From positions 9,124,935 through 9,188,934 of the forward strand of contig NZ_JHEG04000001.1 of the NCBI RefSeq assembly GCF_000760695.4: a stretch of DNA of 64,000 nucleotides, in the 5' to 3' direction. The position numbers and the translations under genes are program-made. The DNA comes from Tolypothrix bouteillei VB521301. Lineage in GTDB: Bacteria > Cyanobacteriota > Cyanobacteriia > Cyanobacteriales > Nostocaceae. Shown one piece after another: positions 38,455 through 48,134 of this stretch. The notes beneath the pieces are model-generated. The model saw only the letters and a program-made list of their open reading frames with translations. It made no database searches and was not told where the DNA came from. Each line of letters starts with the position of its first letter. The stretch's first letter is position 1.

Positions 38455-39261
38455 TTACAAATTCCCCAGAGTTTGCAAGTTTTTGACCTTTGCAACGGGT
38501 GGAGCAATCTCTTTTCCATTTTGAGGTAAAAATCGCCCTTGTAAACCGTAGCTCACTAAGCCCATATACTCATAAAACAAAAGCACTGCGGTTTTACTTG
38601 AAGATAACCCACTTGGTACGGGGCTAGTATGTGGAGTGACTTCAAACCCCAGACTTTGAAAAGTGAGTAGCGATCGCAACATGTGAGGGGGATCGGTTAC
38701 CAACAAAATTCTCTTGACTCCTCTTGGTTGTAATTCTGATGCGGTGAAGAGCGCATTTTCTCTAGTCGTTTCAGAACAATGCTCCTCGCTTAACGCGGAA
38801 GCGGGAATACCTTTTTCTTTAAGTTGCTCGACAATTTCAGAACCATCACCTGAACCGCTAGCAAAAATCAAAGGTGCGCGACGGGCTTTCCAAAGTTCAG
38901 CAGCAACTTCCACTCGCGACCTTCTAAAAGGTTTCCCCCGTCCCAGTACAACAATTGCATCTACACCGGTACCAGAGTCAGGGGGAATAAAAGCAACTAA
39001 TCCTTTTTTTGCAACTGCGATCGTGAGTGGAAAAGTGGCGCTAAAGTATACAACCAGTAACAACACTCCCAAAGTACTGATGATGCGTTTCCAACGCAGT
39101 CGGGGAAAAATCCAAGGTAATAAAACGAGAAACAAGAGTGGTAACACGATAACAACAGGTGTTGTCAGCCATTGAGAAAGTGTCGCCTTTAGACCAAGCC
39201 ACTGATTTACAGAATGATACTGTCGGTAAGCTTCGCTAACGCACATAGCTAAGTTGAACAT
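38455..39261 (-). CDS. YdcF/ElyC-family (DUF218) membrane protein
   Basis: From ATG 39261 the protein has 268 residues: two hydrophobic segments (VVIVLPLLFLVLLPWIF and a second near ISTLGVLLLVVYFSATF) and a DUF218 domain with AIVVLGRG near its beginning, ASGSGDGSEI, SETTRENALF and LLVTDPPHMLRSL. ElyC/SanA/YdcF proteins affect envelope precursor metabolism in E. coli. The start is uncertain: ATG 39246 and TTG 39285 are alternatives. Confidence 0.85.
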   Translation of the reverse strand: MFNLAMCVSEAYRQYHSVNQWLGLKATLSQWLTTPVVIVLPLLFLVLLPWIFPRLRWKRIISTLGVLLLVVYFSATFPLTIAVAKKGLVAFIPPDSGTGVDAIVVLGRGKPFRRSRVEVAAELWKARRAPLIFASGSGDGSEIVEQLKEKGIPASALSEEHCSETTRENALFTASELQPRGVKRILLVTDPPHMLRSLLTFQSLGFEVTPHTSPVPSGLSSSKTAVLLFYEYMGLVSYGLQGRFLPQNGKEIAPPVAKVKNLQTLGNL

Positions 39262-39470
39262 GCAGTTAACCCATGAGACTGTCAATACACTCTTTACTTT
39301 TTGTTATGTTAGCGAAAACTCAAATTTTGATGTGTTATCTACAAGCCACCATAGATTACCTGAAGCGTAGGTAGGTGAATTTAAGTATAAAAGCCACCTT
39401 TAACAGTTATATCATTTACATTATTTTACCGTATTAGTACTTCTCAATTTTGTATAAATTGCATTTAGTA

Positions 39471-39490
39471 AGCCCGCGCAGGCGGGCTTT
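39471..39490. repeat. AAGCCCGC hairpin, dispersed repeat type
   Basis: AAGCCCGC and GCGGGCTT are separated by four bases and followed by TTGTTTGTATAG. The TTTGTATAG tail resembles (as its complement) CTATACAAA in the repeat at 19.67 kb, so this is probably one of the dispersed intergenic repeats rather than a dedicated terminator. Confidence 0.5.
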
Positions 39491-39938
39491 GTTTGTATAG
39501 CCCCACATTTCCAATGTGAGGGAATTTTAAGCGCAACCTCATATAGAATTGGTATTACATTCAATAGTAGGGAATGCTTATCCCACTTATATTTCAACAA
39601 TTAAATATAATTTATATATATGAAAAAATAGGTTTTAATAGGCAACCTAACTTCTTTATATATCTTACGAAGAGATAAAAAAGTGAACGAAACGATCGCT
39701 AGCTGCAATTAAGCTTTCCAGAAAATAAGAATACGCCCTTCAAATGGAATTGTCAAGACTTCCCTAAATCCTTACGTTTCTGACTTATTAATTAAAGAAT
39801 TGATGAACTTACTTTCTTTTCTTACTTCATATAGTATGAATATTGATTGGTTGTATGTTTTGTCTGTTCTTAGTTGACATAAACAGCAATTATGGTTATA
39901 ACAGTTAATGAAAATTAACCTAATTCAAAAGGATAAAG

Positions 39939-40034
39939 ATGAAAAAAGCTAGACAGATTAGCAGAACTATATATAGCTTTGCTTTTCAAGCACAGGTAGC
40001 TTTTTCAGTCCTTATTCCAGGTTGCTTTTACTGA
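39939..40034 (+). CDS. Possible 31-residue peptide
   Basis: ATG 39939 follows AAAGGATAAAG, and the frame (MKKARQISRTIYSFAF, then VAFSVLIPGCFY) ends in TGA at 40034. A basic N-terminus and hydrophobic end might mark a small membrane peptide. It resembles nothing that I know, and chance is the main alternative. Confidence 0.25.
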   Translation: MKKARQISRTIYSFAFQAQVAFSVLIPGCFY

Positions 40035-40169
40035 AATTTTTCCATTTAAGTTATATGAGAAAGTTGAGAAAATTTTCTGGCTTTCCGATTTCACATCTAT
40101 CATTTCCTACTTTCTAGTAAGTAGAGATTGAATAAACATAAGTTAGTTTACCATTTAAGGAGAATTAAA

Positions 40170-40607
40170 ATGGGGCTTTGTGATGGTCTTTCAAACCCAA
40201 ATAAAAAGGATCGGGTTGTAGCTGATTGTACAAAGTTGCTAGACGAACAAGTTGCATCAATGGGAGGCGTTTCTGGGTTAGCTTTGAAAGCTGGCTACGC
40301 TGCGGTTAAAGGAATTGCGCCCACGTATTGCACGGGTGCTATTGAAAGGATTCTACCGCAATCCCTCACAGCACTCGATCCCATTTGGAATGAGGGTGTA
40401 CAAACAGGAGACCCAGTCGCACACTTAGTTCAAAATCGTACTCGTACCGCAGACGCGTTGCTCAGTGTTACAGATGAAAGGATCGAAAAAAGCCAAAACA
40501 CAACCGTGAAAGGCGTATATAGCAAACTCCGCAGTTCGGCTAAGAAGCACGTGGAGGAAGCAGTACCGGGCTTAGCTAAGGTAATTGATAGTTACACTAA
40601 GAACTAA
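40170..40607 (+). CDS. DUF6918-like small soluble protein
   Basis: ATG 40170 has AAGGAG 8 bases upstream and gives 145 residues. Conserved-looking stretches are VVADCTKLLDEQVAS, VSGLALKAGYAAVKGIAPTY and LRSSAKKHVEEAVPGL. I relate it to DUF6918, a helical family found in cyanobacteria and actinobacteria, from memory. There are no enzymatic motifs. A good terminator follows. Confidence 0.7.
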   Translation: MGLCDGLSNPNKKDRVVADCTKLLDEQVASMGGVSGLALKAGYAAVKGIAPTYCTGAIERILPQSLTALDPIWNEGVQTGDPVAHLVQNRTRTADALLSVTDERIEKSQNTTVKGVYSKLRSSAKKHVEEAVPGLAKVIDSYTKN

Positions 40608-40641
40608 AGTCTTACTAATTCATTAGCTACTCATTCTATAT

Positions 40642-40686
40642 CCCCACTCTCAAACCCACCAACAGGAGGTTAAAGTGGGGTTTTTC
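40642..40686 (+). terminator. Intrinsic terminator
   Basis: CCCCACT (40642-40648) pairs with AGTGGGG (40674-40680), followed by TTTTT. It ends the DUF6918-like gene. Confidence 0.8.
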
Positions 40687-40935
40687 GAGTATGCGAGAAA
40701 CGCCTTCATTCCCAACGCTTCTCCTTAGCCATACCGCAAAATTGCTACCTCTAATATAGAGTTCACCGCACAGTTGCAAGATTTTTATAAGCCACAATAT
40801 GTCATAAAGACTGGAACTGCAATAATTTTAAAAAATTAGAGACAGCGATCGTAATGGACACACCTTCACGAAATCTTCATTTTTTTTCCCTACTTTATTA
40901 ATAGATAAACAGAGCAAACTTATGTAGCGATTCAA

Positions 40936-41240
40936 AGAGGGTGTCTGAGAAATCTTATATTTTATGCTTGCTTCCCCCTAGGGCGCGTTTTCAAACTCTT
41001 ATAGATCCCCCCATCTCCCCCCAACCCCAGCTACGGTGGTGTACACACGTCTTCTAAAGTGTATTCTTGCAGTTTCGATCCCCCCTAACCCCCTTAAAAA
41101 AGGGCGGCTAAGATACTCAAAAGTCCCCCAATAAATTGAGGGATAGAGGGGGATATGGGAAATTAGGAGCCCAAACAAATACGCGTGGAAACACGCTCTA
41201 GAATACTCAACAAGTACCCCTTTTCAGGATAATTTAGTGG
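40936..41240. mobile_element. Inverted-repeat element family, copy 3
   Basis: It begins AGAGGGTGTCTGAGAAAT, a variant of the terminal repeat of copy 1. The blocks CTTATAGATCCCCCCATC, AGCTACGGTGGTGTACAC, GTTTCGATCCCCCCTAACCC and GGCTAAGATACTCAAAAGTC all recur at 22.1-22.4 kb. No right terminal repeat is recognised; the end is approximate. The rest of the 40.7-41.35 kb gap shows no gene. Confidence 0.5.
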
Positions 41241-41351
41241 GCTTAATTGAACTTTGTTTGTAGAAAATTTAACTGTGCGAAAATCTTAGCTATTGCATCA
41301 TCCAGAGCATTAACAAAACTACTTTTAAATCTATTGCTGAAGGAAAAAAAT

Positions 41352-41801
41352 ATGTTTACCACAGGCGCAGGAGATCTTTTCCACACAGTACAATCAGATA
41401 TCCAAACAGAAGCCGCTAATATTGCTGCTTTGGCTTTTCCAAAAACTCTGTTTAAGGTATTTTCACAACCAATCGGAAGAGATTGTGCAGCGTTGGTACT
41501 TCCAAAAACTCAATTTGAGTTGTTATCACCAAAGATCGGAAGTGAGAATTTATCGCTGACTTTTAAGGGCAAATATGCCTCTGAGAACTTTAGAGTGATG
41601 TTTTTTCCAAAAATCAAGACTTTAATTTTATCTGGGTACTATTGCCAAGGAACGGCTCACTTAATTTATATTCCGGGAAATAATTATAACTGGTCAAATG
41701 GCACGGGGTATAAAATCACGTCGCCTGATGGGATTGGAGAAAAATTTGAGTTATTAGCGACTAAGTTTTACCCGTTTTTACTAGAATTTTTTCTAGGATA
41801 A
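41352..41801 (+). CDS. Hypothetical protein
   Basis: From ATG 41352, preceded by GAAGGA, there are 149 residues. I do not recognise the family. It contains an imperfect repeat (AALAFPKTLFKVFSQPIGRD, then AALVLPKTQFELLSPKIGSE, then VMFFPKIKTLIL), a beta-rich Tyr/Gly/Asn section and no signal peptide. Upstream in-frame codons to 41247 lack a ribosome site. It lies just after repeat copy 3 and converges with the HAD gene. Confidence 0.5.
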   Translation: MFTTGAGDLFHTVQSDIQTEAANIAALAFPKTLFKVFSQPIGRDCAALVLPKTQFELLSPKIGSENLSLTFKGKYASENFRVMFFPKIKTLILSGYYCQGTAHLIYIPGNNYNWSNGTGYKITSPDGIGEKFELLATKFYPFLLEFFLG

Positions 41802-41837
41802 GTCATACCATTTTGGATTGAGCCAGCTGCGGGAGCG

Positions 41838-42566
41838 TCAAACCACAAGAATTTCCTCGAGTCGCTCTATCACCACATCTGCACCTCGGACGTTCTCTGA
41901 TTTCCCAATCCAGGTAATGCCAATGCAACCAGCTGCTTTGGCATTACGTGCCATTTGCATATCACCTACAGAATCTCCTACCATGAGTGTGGCACTGGGT
42001 TCGACTCCCAAAGCTTGACATGCTTGTAAAAATAAAATGGGATCTGGTTTACTTGGTCCTCCATCAACTCCCATCGCCACTTGGATGCGATCGCTTAATT
42101 CATGACGTTCTACAAAAGTCCGCACTTCAGAAGTTGTAGCTGCTGAAAGAATCCCAAGTTTCAAACCTGCTTGCGACAAAGATTGAAGTACTTCCGATGT
42201 ACCTGCAAACAGAGGTGAAGGTGTTTGGTTGACATACTTTTCCGCTTCATCCAAAGCTTTACGGGCTATCACCAACGATTCAAACCATCCCCGCCCAGTT
42301 TCTGCTATGTAAGCCGCCGCCGCCGTTTCTGTTTCGCGACGACTGGCTACCGCCATTAAACCTGCTGGATCTAAAGTATCGCCACTCACACCAAATGCCA
42401 TTAACAGTGGCTCGCCAATACCGGGAATTTGTGCATCTATTACCCTTGCACCCTTCTGTGCAAGGGCGCGTAAATAAGCATCTGAGTCTTCTAGAGTCCC
42501 ATTTTTGTCAAATAGAACCGCCTGGATATGGGAAAACTTGACGTTTTTACATTCTATCGTTACCAA
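41838..42566 (-). CDS. HAD-family phosphatase
   Basis: A 242-residue HAD hydrolase of the beta-phosphoglucomutase/Gph type. Motif I is LFDKNGTLEDS, motif II is in LGILSAATTSE, the motif III Lys lies near GVDGGPSKPDPILF, and motif IV is MVGDSVGDMQMA. In motif I the second residue after Asp is Asn rather than the usual Asp of phosphatases, so the acid-base residue is changed. The substrate is unknown. TTG 42566 is the probable start. Confidence 0.85.
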   Translation of the reverse strand: MVTIECKNVKFSHIQAVLFDKNGTLEDSDAYLRALAQKGARVIDAQIPGIGEPLLMAFGVSGDTLDPAGLMAVASRRETETAAAAYIAETGRGWFESLVIARKALDEAEKYVNQTPSPLFAGTSEVLQSLSQAGLKLGILSAATTSEVRTFVERHELSDRIQVAMGVDGGPSKPDPILFLQACQALGVEPSATLMVGDSVGDMQMARNAKAAGCIGITWIGKSENVRGADVVIERLEEILVV

Positions 42567-42737
42567 AATGAATCCTCCAGCAATCGCATCACTACAACTT
42601 TTATGATTGCCATCTTGAAAACATGACCTCCTCAGTCTGCTACTATATCAAAATTTCGGAACTATATGTAAATCTGGAAAATAGGGAAGCTTTAATCCCT
42701 AACTCTCCATTTCCAAACCCAACTCTCTGAGGTAACA

Positions 42738-45700
42738 ATGCCATCATTTCAAGCTGAACCAGAAAATTTTCTTGAATTGCTGCAAATTGTCCGTGATGGT
42801 GCGGAAATCAGCTTGAAGTCTGGGGAATATAAAGGACCCTTCTGTATCGAAAAATCGCTGACTCTTCGCGGTACAGGTGCGGAGACAGTTATTTTTGCAG
42901 TTGATGAGCCAGCATTGGTTGTGCAAGTTCCTGGGGTACGGCTGGAGAATTTAGCGATCGCCCGCACGGTTGGAGGAGATAAGGGAGAGATAGCGCTTTG
43001 GGCTGCGAAAGAAACACCCCCCGTTTGTCAGGCGGTCAGGTTAACAGGGATAGCGCCTCATGCAATCTGGGAAAATGCTCATTGGGATATTCCTGCTATT
43101 TTGGATTTTGGAGAGGTAGAAAGCGATCGCCAAGTTGAACGTTCTTGGACGGTACAATTAGGGACACCGTGTAAAATTGTATCTGATGTCAGTTGGTTGA
43201 GAGTGCAAGATTCTCACTTATCTCCGGGAGTGCAGGATTTGTACTTAACGCTGGATTCACAAGATATTCCTACTGGAACGATTCTCTCTGGTTCTGTTTC
43301 TATTGAAGCAATCGATGGCAATCGGGTTGTTCGGATTTCTGCTTTCATTAGAGCAAATCAGCCAACCAATGTAGAACCTATATATACAAGAAATAACAAT
43401 TCAGAAGATGCTGTTGGGGAACGGGTCATACCAACAAAAAAACAGTTACAAGTTTGGTATACATTTTTAGAGATAGAAGAACGTATAGCCCAATCCCGCC
43501 AATTTTGCGTACCTTTTCAAAATCATAACTATGGTGGAGATACCAGACGGGTAACTTTTGAAATTGATGCGGAAGCAGCAACTCTTGACGGTTCTTCTGC
43601 AAATAAGTTGGATGAAGATGACTTTTGGCAACGCGCTAAAAAAGCACGTAATGAAGATGTGATGTTGTTTGACTCCTCTCCCCAATATAGCAACAAACGA
43701 GATGGAGAAAAGTTGGGGACAATCGCAGACGTTGACTTTGAAGAGAGTAAAATTCGTATTAGGTTAGATTCCGATTTTGTTGAGCGCTTGAATCGGGGGC
43801 GTTACAAACTCCCCAAAAAAGGATTTTTATATTTTGAAGCTGCGGGTGATATAAACCAAATCAACCAAAAGAAAAAGGCTTTAGACAACTTGCGACAGGG
43901 GCGATCGCAAAATCTTTTATTAGGAAACTTCTTATTCGATGCAGCCAAAGCCCATCGTCCATCAAAAATCATTAAACTACAACCTCAAGACTTATTAAAA
44001 CGAGATGCCAATCCCGATCAAATAGCTGCAGTTGAAGCAGTACTTTCCGCTCCCGATATGGTTTTGATTCAGGGTCCTCCCGGTACTGGTAAAACTACAG
44101 TAATTGCCGAAATTTGCTATCAAGTTGCCTTACGGGGTGGAAAGACGCTGATTGCATCTCAAGCTAATTTAGCGGTGGATAATGCTCTCAGTCGCTTAGT
44201 TCACAGCCCTGTTATCCGTGCTTTGCGGAAGGGAAAAGCTGAAAAAGTGCAGGAAGAAGGACAGCCTTTTTTAGAAGATAATGCGATCGTAACATGGATG
44301 CAAAATACTGCTGATGACTGTGAGAAAAATCTTGCAAAACGTCAAGAAAATGTACGGCTTTTTCAGGAAATTTTGAAAGCTTCATCAAGATTTTTAAAGT
44401 ATTTAAAAACTGAAGAAGAATTTCAAGAAACACAAAAACAATTAGAAGCAGAAAAGACAGTTTTAGAGGAAAATTATCAAAGATATGAAACAATTTCCAA
44501 ACAAAGTCTAGATACTATAAGTGAAGTTCAATCTTTCAAAACAAGGTTAGATAATCTCCTGCAAACTGCTCCTCATATCGATTGGGAAAGCCCAGAAATT
44601 GTGAATTTTTTGCCACTACTGAAACCTTATACCAATGGAAATCAAGCTGTTGAAAATTTCATTGCTAATGTACGCACAGCCTTAACTAAAGTGACTGAAA
44701 TGGGTTTTACTCGTCCAGCCCGTGGTGCTTTTGGACTAGCAGTTTGGTTGCAGGAAACTGTAGCCACAGCGATCTTGGAATTTGAGGAAGTTGCCAGTGA
44801 TGCGCGAAATGCAGCACAATGTATGTTGGAAGTGTCTGAATCCGTGCAAGTTTTTAAGCAAAATTCCGTTGCTTCTCAACAGTTACAAAAGGATTACCAG
44901 CAAAGTTTGACAAAGCAGCAGAATATTGAGACAAAAATTAAAAACTTGGAAAGCCGAAAAAGTGAATTAGAATTTGTCGTCAATGCAGTAAAAGAATGGA
45001 AATCTACGGCAAATATTAGGTTGTATCGAATCCTAACAAATTGCTGTCAAACGGGTTCACTATTGACTGATGAACTTATTGAGCTACCCGCAGGATTGTG
45101 GATGATTGCTCGAACCTTAAATTTACCACTTGTCCCTCAAATTTATAAGGTTAATAAAATCGACCATCTACCAAATTGGGTGCAGTTAAAAAATGCATTA
45201 TCTTACGAAGTAGAAGGAGGTTTTATCGATCGCCGGGGTAAACAGCACCGATTTAGCGAATTCTTTTACCAAAGCTTAAGTCAAACTCCCATGGTTCTCT
45301 CAGCAAGCGATCGCCAACAGTGGCAAGAACTTGCTAAGAAATATAAAAATTATGCATATATTGCTTCCAATCAACGTCCCGCTCTCATTGAAACTACACA
45401 GTATTTTCTCAATCAAATGCAACAGGTGTATGGCTCCTCTTGGGACCAAAGAAATATCGATACGGCTCTCAACTATCTTGTTAAAGAACTCTTAGAAAAT
45501 ATTCTCGTGAATGCTCGTAAATGCGTGTTGTCAGTTAAGACAGAAACAGAAAAACAACTTCAATATTGGCAACAACAGTTAAAAGAAATTCAGAAAAATA
45601 CAGCAGAACAACAGCAGAAAGTCTCAGCCATCCAACATCAGTTAGAAATTGCTCAGCAAGAAGGAGATTTAAAACTCAACCAAGTCACTAATCTTTTGCA

Positions 45701-47258
45701 AAAACTAACCCATCATCAAAATATACCGGAACACTTGCGAATTCTTACAGAGAATTATCTGCTCGACCAATCCTCTATTTGGGAGAAACCAAAACAATTT
45801 TTAACACAAGTACAATCTTGGGAACCTTCTACGAAAGAACTAAAACCGTTAATTGCTGCACTAGATCCTTTTGCTATTCTCCAAGTTATCAAAACTTGTC
45901 TGGATGAGCATCAAGCTAAGTCAGAAACGGAATATGAAACAGCAAAACTTCAGATAGAAAAATTACAAAACAAACTGCATGAGTTAGATCGGAAAGCCCA
46001 ATTACAAATTCCAGAAGATTTAATTCAAGAACGCCAATGGTGGGAAAAAGCATGGCAAAGCTTACCCAAGCAATACAAACCCGAGTTACCATCTACAAGT
46101 TTGTTTGCTCTAAAATTTTTACATCAAGTCAAAGCACAATTTGACTCATGGCAAAGAGAATTAGACAAAGAAGAAAGTTACCTCAAACGCTACCAAAATT
46201 TTGTGCAAGATTGGATAGGGAAACTCCGCAATCCCTCTCCTCAAGACCGTAATGAATTAAAGCAGATTTATATAAATAATGCCAATGTGATTGGTATCAC
46301 TTGCGTTCAAGCAGCGAGGGGGGATTTTTCTAAAGAATTTCCCAGTTTTGATGTTGTCATTGTTGATGAAGTTAGTAAATGTACCCCTCCGGAATTATTA
46401 ATTCCAGCTTTAAAAGGCGAAAAAATAGTTTTGGTAGGTGACCACCGTCAGTTACCGCCTTTGCTACATGAGGAGACGATCGAAGATATCGCAGAAGAAC
46501 TGAAGATGACAAAAGATGAACTCAGTTTTGTCAAAGAATCCCTGTTCAAAATGCAGTTTGAAGCCGCACATCCCAGTATCAAGCAAATGCTGACAATTCA
46601 GTATCGCATGCACCCGCAAATTATGGGAGCTATCAATCAGTTTTACCAGCATCGATTAACTTGTGGTATTCCAGAACCAGATACGAAACGAGCCCATTAT
46701 TTAGGGGGTTCTATTATTCAAGAAAATCACCATATTCTGTGGATTAAAACACCAGCCGAACAAGGTTTTGCAGAACAAAGAGAGGGAACTTCTCGGTTTA
46801 ATGCACGAGAAGTTGATATTATTGAAAAGCTATGCGAACAAATGGAGAAGGCTTGGTTTTCAAAAGTTGCTGACGGTCAACCTCAAAAAGAAATAGGAAT
46901 TATTACTTTCTACAGCGCTCAATTGAGAGCGATTAAAGACAGAATTGAAACAGGTAAGTTTCCATCTTTAAATATCCGTACTGGTACTGTTGATATCTTT
47001 CAAGGTATGGAGCGACCTGTCATTATCGTAAGTACAGTTTGTAACAACAGCAGAAAAGATATTGGATTTGCTAAGGAACCCGAACGGGTTAACGTTGCTT
47101 TTTCACGCGCACAAGAATTGCTTGTGATTGTTGGATGTCACGATTTATTTACTCAAAAAGTCGGTCAGGTAGGAAAGATGTATCAGGAAGTTTCTAATGT
47201 TGTGCGTCGTTATGAAGGATTTATTGATGTTTCTGATGTTCTGTCTTTGAAGGGGTAA
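42738..47258 (+). CDS. Giant SF1 helicase with beta-helix-like N-terminus
   Basis: A 1506-residue protein. Residues 10-80 resemble turns of a right-handed beta-helix (EISLKSGEYKGPFCIEKSL, GVRLENLAIA). Residues 120-210 look like an Ig/BACON-type beta-sandwich. The Walker A motif GPPGTGKTT is near 445. About 760 residues with long Glu/Gln/Lys-rich coiled coils separate it from Walker B VIVDEVSKC near 1210. GDHRQLPPL, QYRMHPQIM near 1287 and DIFQGMERPVIIVS with VNVAFSRA near 1415 complete an Upf1/DNA2-type (AAA_11/AAA_12) superfamily 1 helicase. The role is unknown; RNA or DNA metabolism or defence are possible. No partner gene adjoins closely. Confidence 0.85.
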   Translation: MPSFQAEPENFLELLQIVRDGAEISLKSGEYKGPFCIEKSLTLRGTGAETVIFAVDEPALVVQVPGVRLENLAIARTVGGDKGEIALWAAKETPPVCQAVRLTGIAPHAIWENAHWDIPAILDFGEVESDRQVERSWTVQLGTPCKIVSDVSWLRVQDSHLSPGVQDLYLTLDSQDIPTGTILSGSVSIEAIDGNRVVRISAFIRANQPTNVEPIYTRNNNSEDAVGERVIPTKKQLQVWYTFLEIEERIAQSRQFCVPFQNHNYGGDTRRVTFEIDAEAATLDGSSANKLDEDDFWQRAKKARNEDVMLFDSSPQYSNKRDGEKLGTIADVDFEESKIRIRLDSDFVERLNRGRYKLPKKGFLYFEAAGDINQINQKKKALDNLRQGRSQNLLLGNFLFDAAKAHRPSKIIKLQPQDLLKRDANPDQIAAVEAVLSAPDMVLIQGPPGTGKTTVIAEICYQVALRGGKTLIASQANLAVDNALSRLVHSPVIRALRKGKAEKVQEEGQPFLEDNAIVTWMQNTADDCEKNLAKRQENVRLFQEILKASSRFLKYLKTEEEFQETQKQLEAEKTVLEENYQRYETISKQSLDTISEVQSFKTRLDNLLQTAPHIDWESPEIVNFLPLLKPYTNGNQAVENFIANVRTALTKVTEMGFTRPARGAFGLAVWLQETVATAILEFEEVASDARNAAQCMLEVSESVQVFKQNSVASQQLQKDYQQSLTKQQNIETKIKNLESRKSELEFVVNAVKEWKSTANIRLYRILTNCCQTGSLLTDELIELPAGLWMIARTLNLPLVPQIYKVNKIDHLPNWVQLKNALSYEVEGGFIDRRGKQHRFSEFFYQSLSQTPMVLSASDRQQWQELAKKYKNYAYIASNQRPALIETTQYFLNQMQQVYGSSWDQRNIDTALNYLVKELLENILVNARKCVLSVKTETEKQLQYWQQQLKEIQKNTAEQQQKVSAIQHQLEIAQQEGDLKLNQVTNLLQKLTHHQNIPEHLRILTENYLLDQSSIWEKPKQFLTQVQSWEPSTKELKPLIAALDPFAILQVIKTCLDEHQAKSETEYETAKLQIEKLQNKLHELDRKAQLQIPEDLIQERQWWEKAWQSLPKQYKPELPSTSLFALKFLHQVKAQFDSWQRELDKEESYLKRYQNFVQDWIGKLRNPSPQDRNELKQIYINNANVIGITCVQAARGDFSKEFPSFDVVIVDEVSKCTPPELLIPALKGEKIVLVGDHRQLPPLLHEETIEDIAEELKMTKDELSFVKESLFKMQFEAAHPSIKQMLTIQYRMHPQIMGAINQFYQHRLTCGIPEPDTKRAHYLGGSIIQENHHILWIKTPAEQGFAEQREGTSRFNAREVDIIEKLCEQMEKAWFSKVADGQPQKEIGIITFYSAQLRAIKDRIETGKFPSLNIRTGTVDIFQGMERPVIIVSTVCNNSRKDIGFAKEPERVNVAFSRAQELLVIVGCHDLFTQKVGQVGKMYQEVSNVVRRYEGFIDVSDVLSLKG

Positions 47259-47442
47259 TAAAGATATTTAAGAGTGTGGGAACCGCACCCCGTAGCGGAT
47301 GCAAGCGGATGAATCATTTGGATTGGGGTTGAAGAGAAGCTGGGTACAGCTTGCGCCAAAGGCGAACGCTCTACTTCAATTTTATGGACCGTAATGCGAA
47401 ATAATTGAGTTTGGATCTCACAGTGTCAAAAATAGAATCGAA

Positions 47443-48099
47443 ATGAAGTTTTACCATCATCCAATTTCACCAAATTCCCGTCGTGTCTGGATTACCCTCT
47501 TGGAAAAAGGAATCTCGTTTGAAGAAGTGGAAGTCAATCTGGATGGCGAACAGTTTAAACCAGAGTTTTTAGCAATTAACCCTTTTCACCGAATTCCTGC
47601 TTTGGTGGATGATGGTTTTCATATGGTGGAATCTTTAGCAATCTTGGATTATTTAGAGGCAAAGTATCCTACACCCGCTATGTTACCCACTGATGCGAAG
47701 GATATCGGAATTGTACGGATGGCGCAACTGGCAACGGTGCATGAATTAATGCCTGCTATAATCCCATTGACCCCCGTGATGTTCGATTTACCTGGAGCAG
47801 ATCCTGAAAAAGTTGAGCGCTCAAAACAGAAAATTTCAACAGTCCTGAAGTTTTTTGAGGGTTTGCTCGATAACCGACCTTTTTTTGGCAGTGACAGTAT
47901 AACTCTTGCCGAACCTGTAGCTGGTACTATAGTACCTTGGTTGCCATGGGGTGGCGTTTCCCTCAGTGAATATCCAAAACTGAGTGCTTGGTGCGATCGT
48001 CTGACAGCACGTCCGACTTGGCAAAAAACCCAAACTCCAGAAATCATAGAGGCGATAAAATCTCGCGTAGCAGCAATGATGGCAAAGAAATCTTGGTAG
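47443..48099 (+). CDS. Glutathione S-transferase
   Basis: A 218-residue GST: a thioredoxin-fold N-terminus (MKFYHHPISPNSRRVWITLL; glutathione contacts in RIPALVDDG and VESLAILDYLEAKYP) and an all-helical C-terminal domain with ITLAEPVAGT. The likely catalytic Ser or Tyr cannot be assigned with certainty. It should conjugate or reduce with glutathione in the cytosol. It is convergent with the HigA-like gene, with 35 bases between. Confidence 0.92.
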   Translation: MKFYHHPISPNSRRVWITLLEKGISFEEVEVNLDGEQFKPEFLAINPFHRIPALVDDGFHMVESLAILDYLEAKYPTPAMLPTDAKDIGIVRMAQLATVHELMPAIIPLTPVMFDLPGADPEKVERSKQKISTVLKFFEGLLDNRPFFGSDSITLAEPVAGTIVPWLPWGGVSLSEYPKLSAWCDRLTARPTWQKTQTPEIIEAIKSRVAAMMAKKSW

Positions 48100-48134
48100 T
48101 AGGAGTTTAAGAGTTCCTGCTCCTTCTGAAGTAA

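Larger units (their letters stand above)
39262..40169. other. 0.9-kb intergenic region
   Basis: It holds the GC-rich hairpin at 39471-39490 and a possible 31-codon gene at 39939-40034, listed separately. The rest is AT-rich and nothing else was recognised. Confidence 0.4.
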
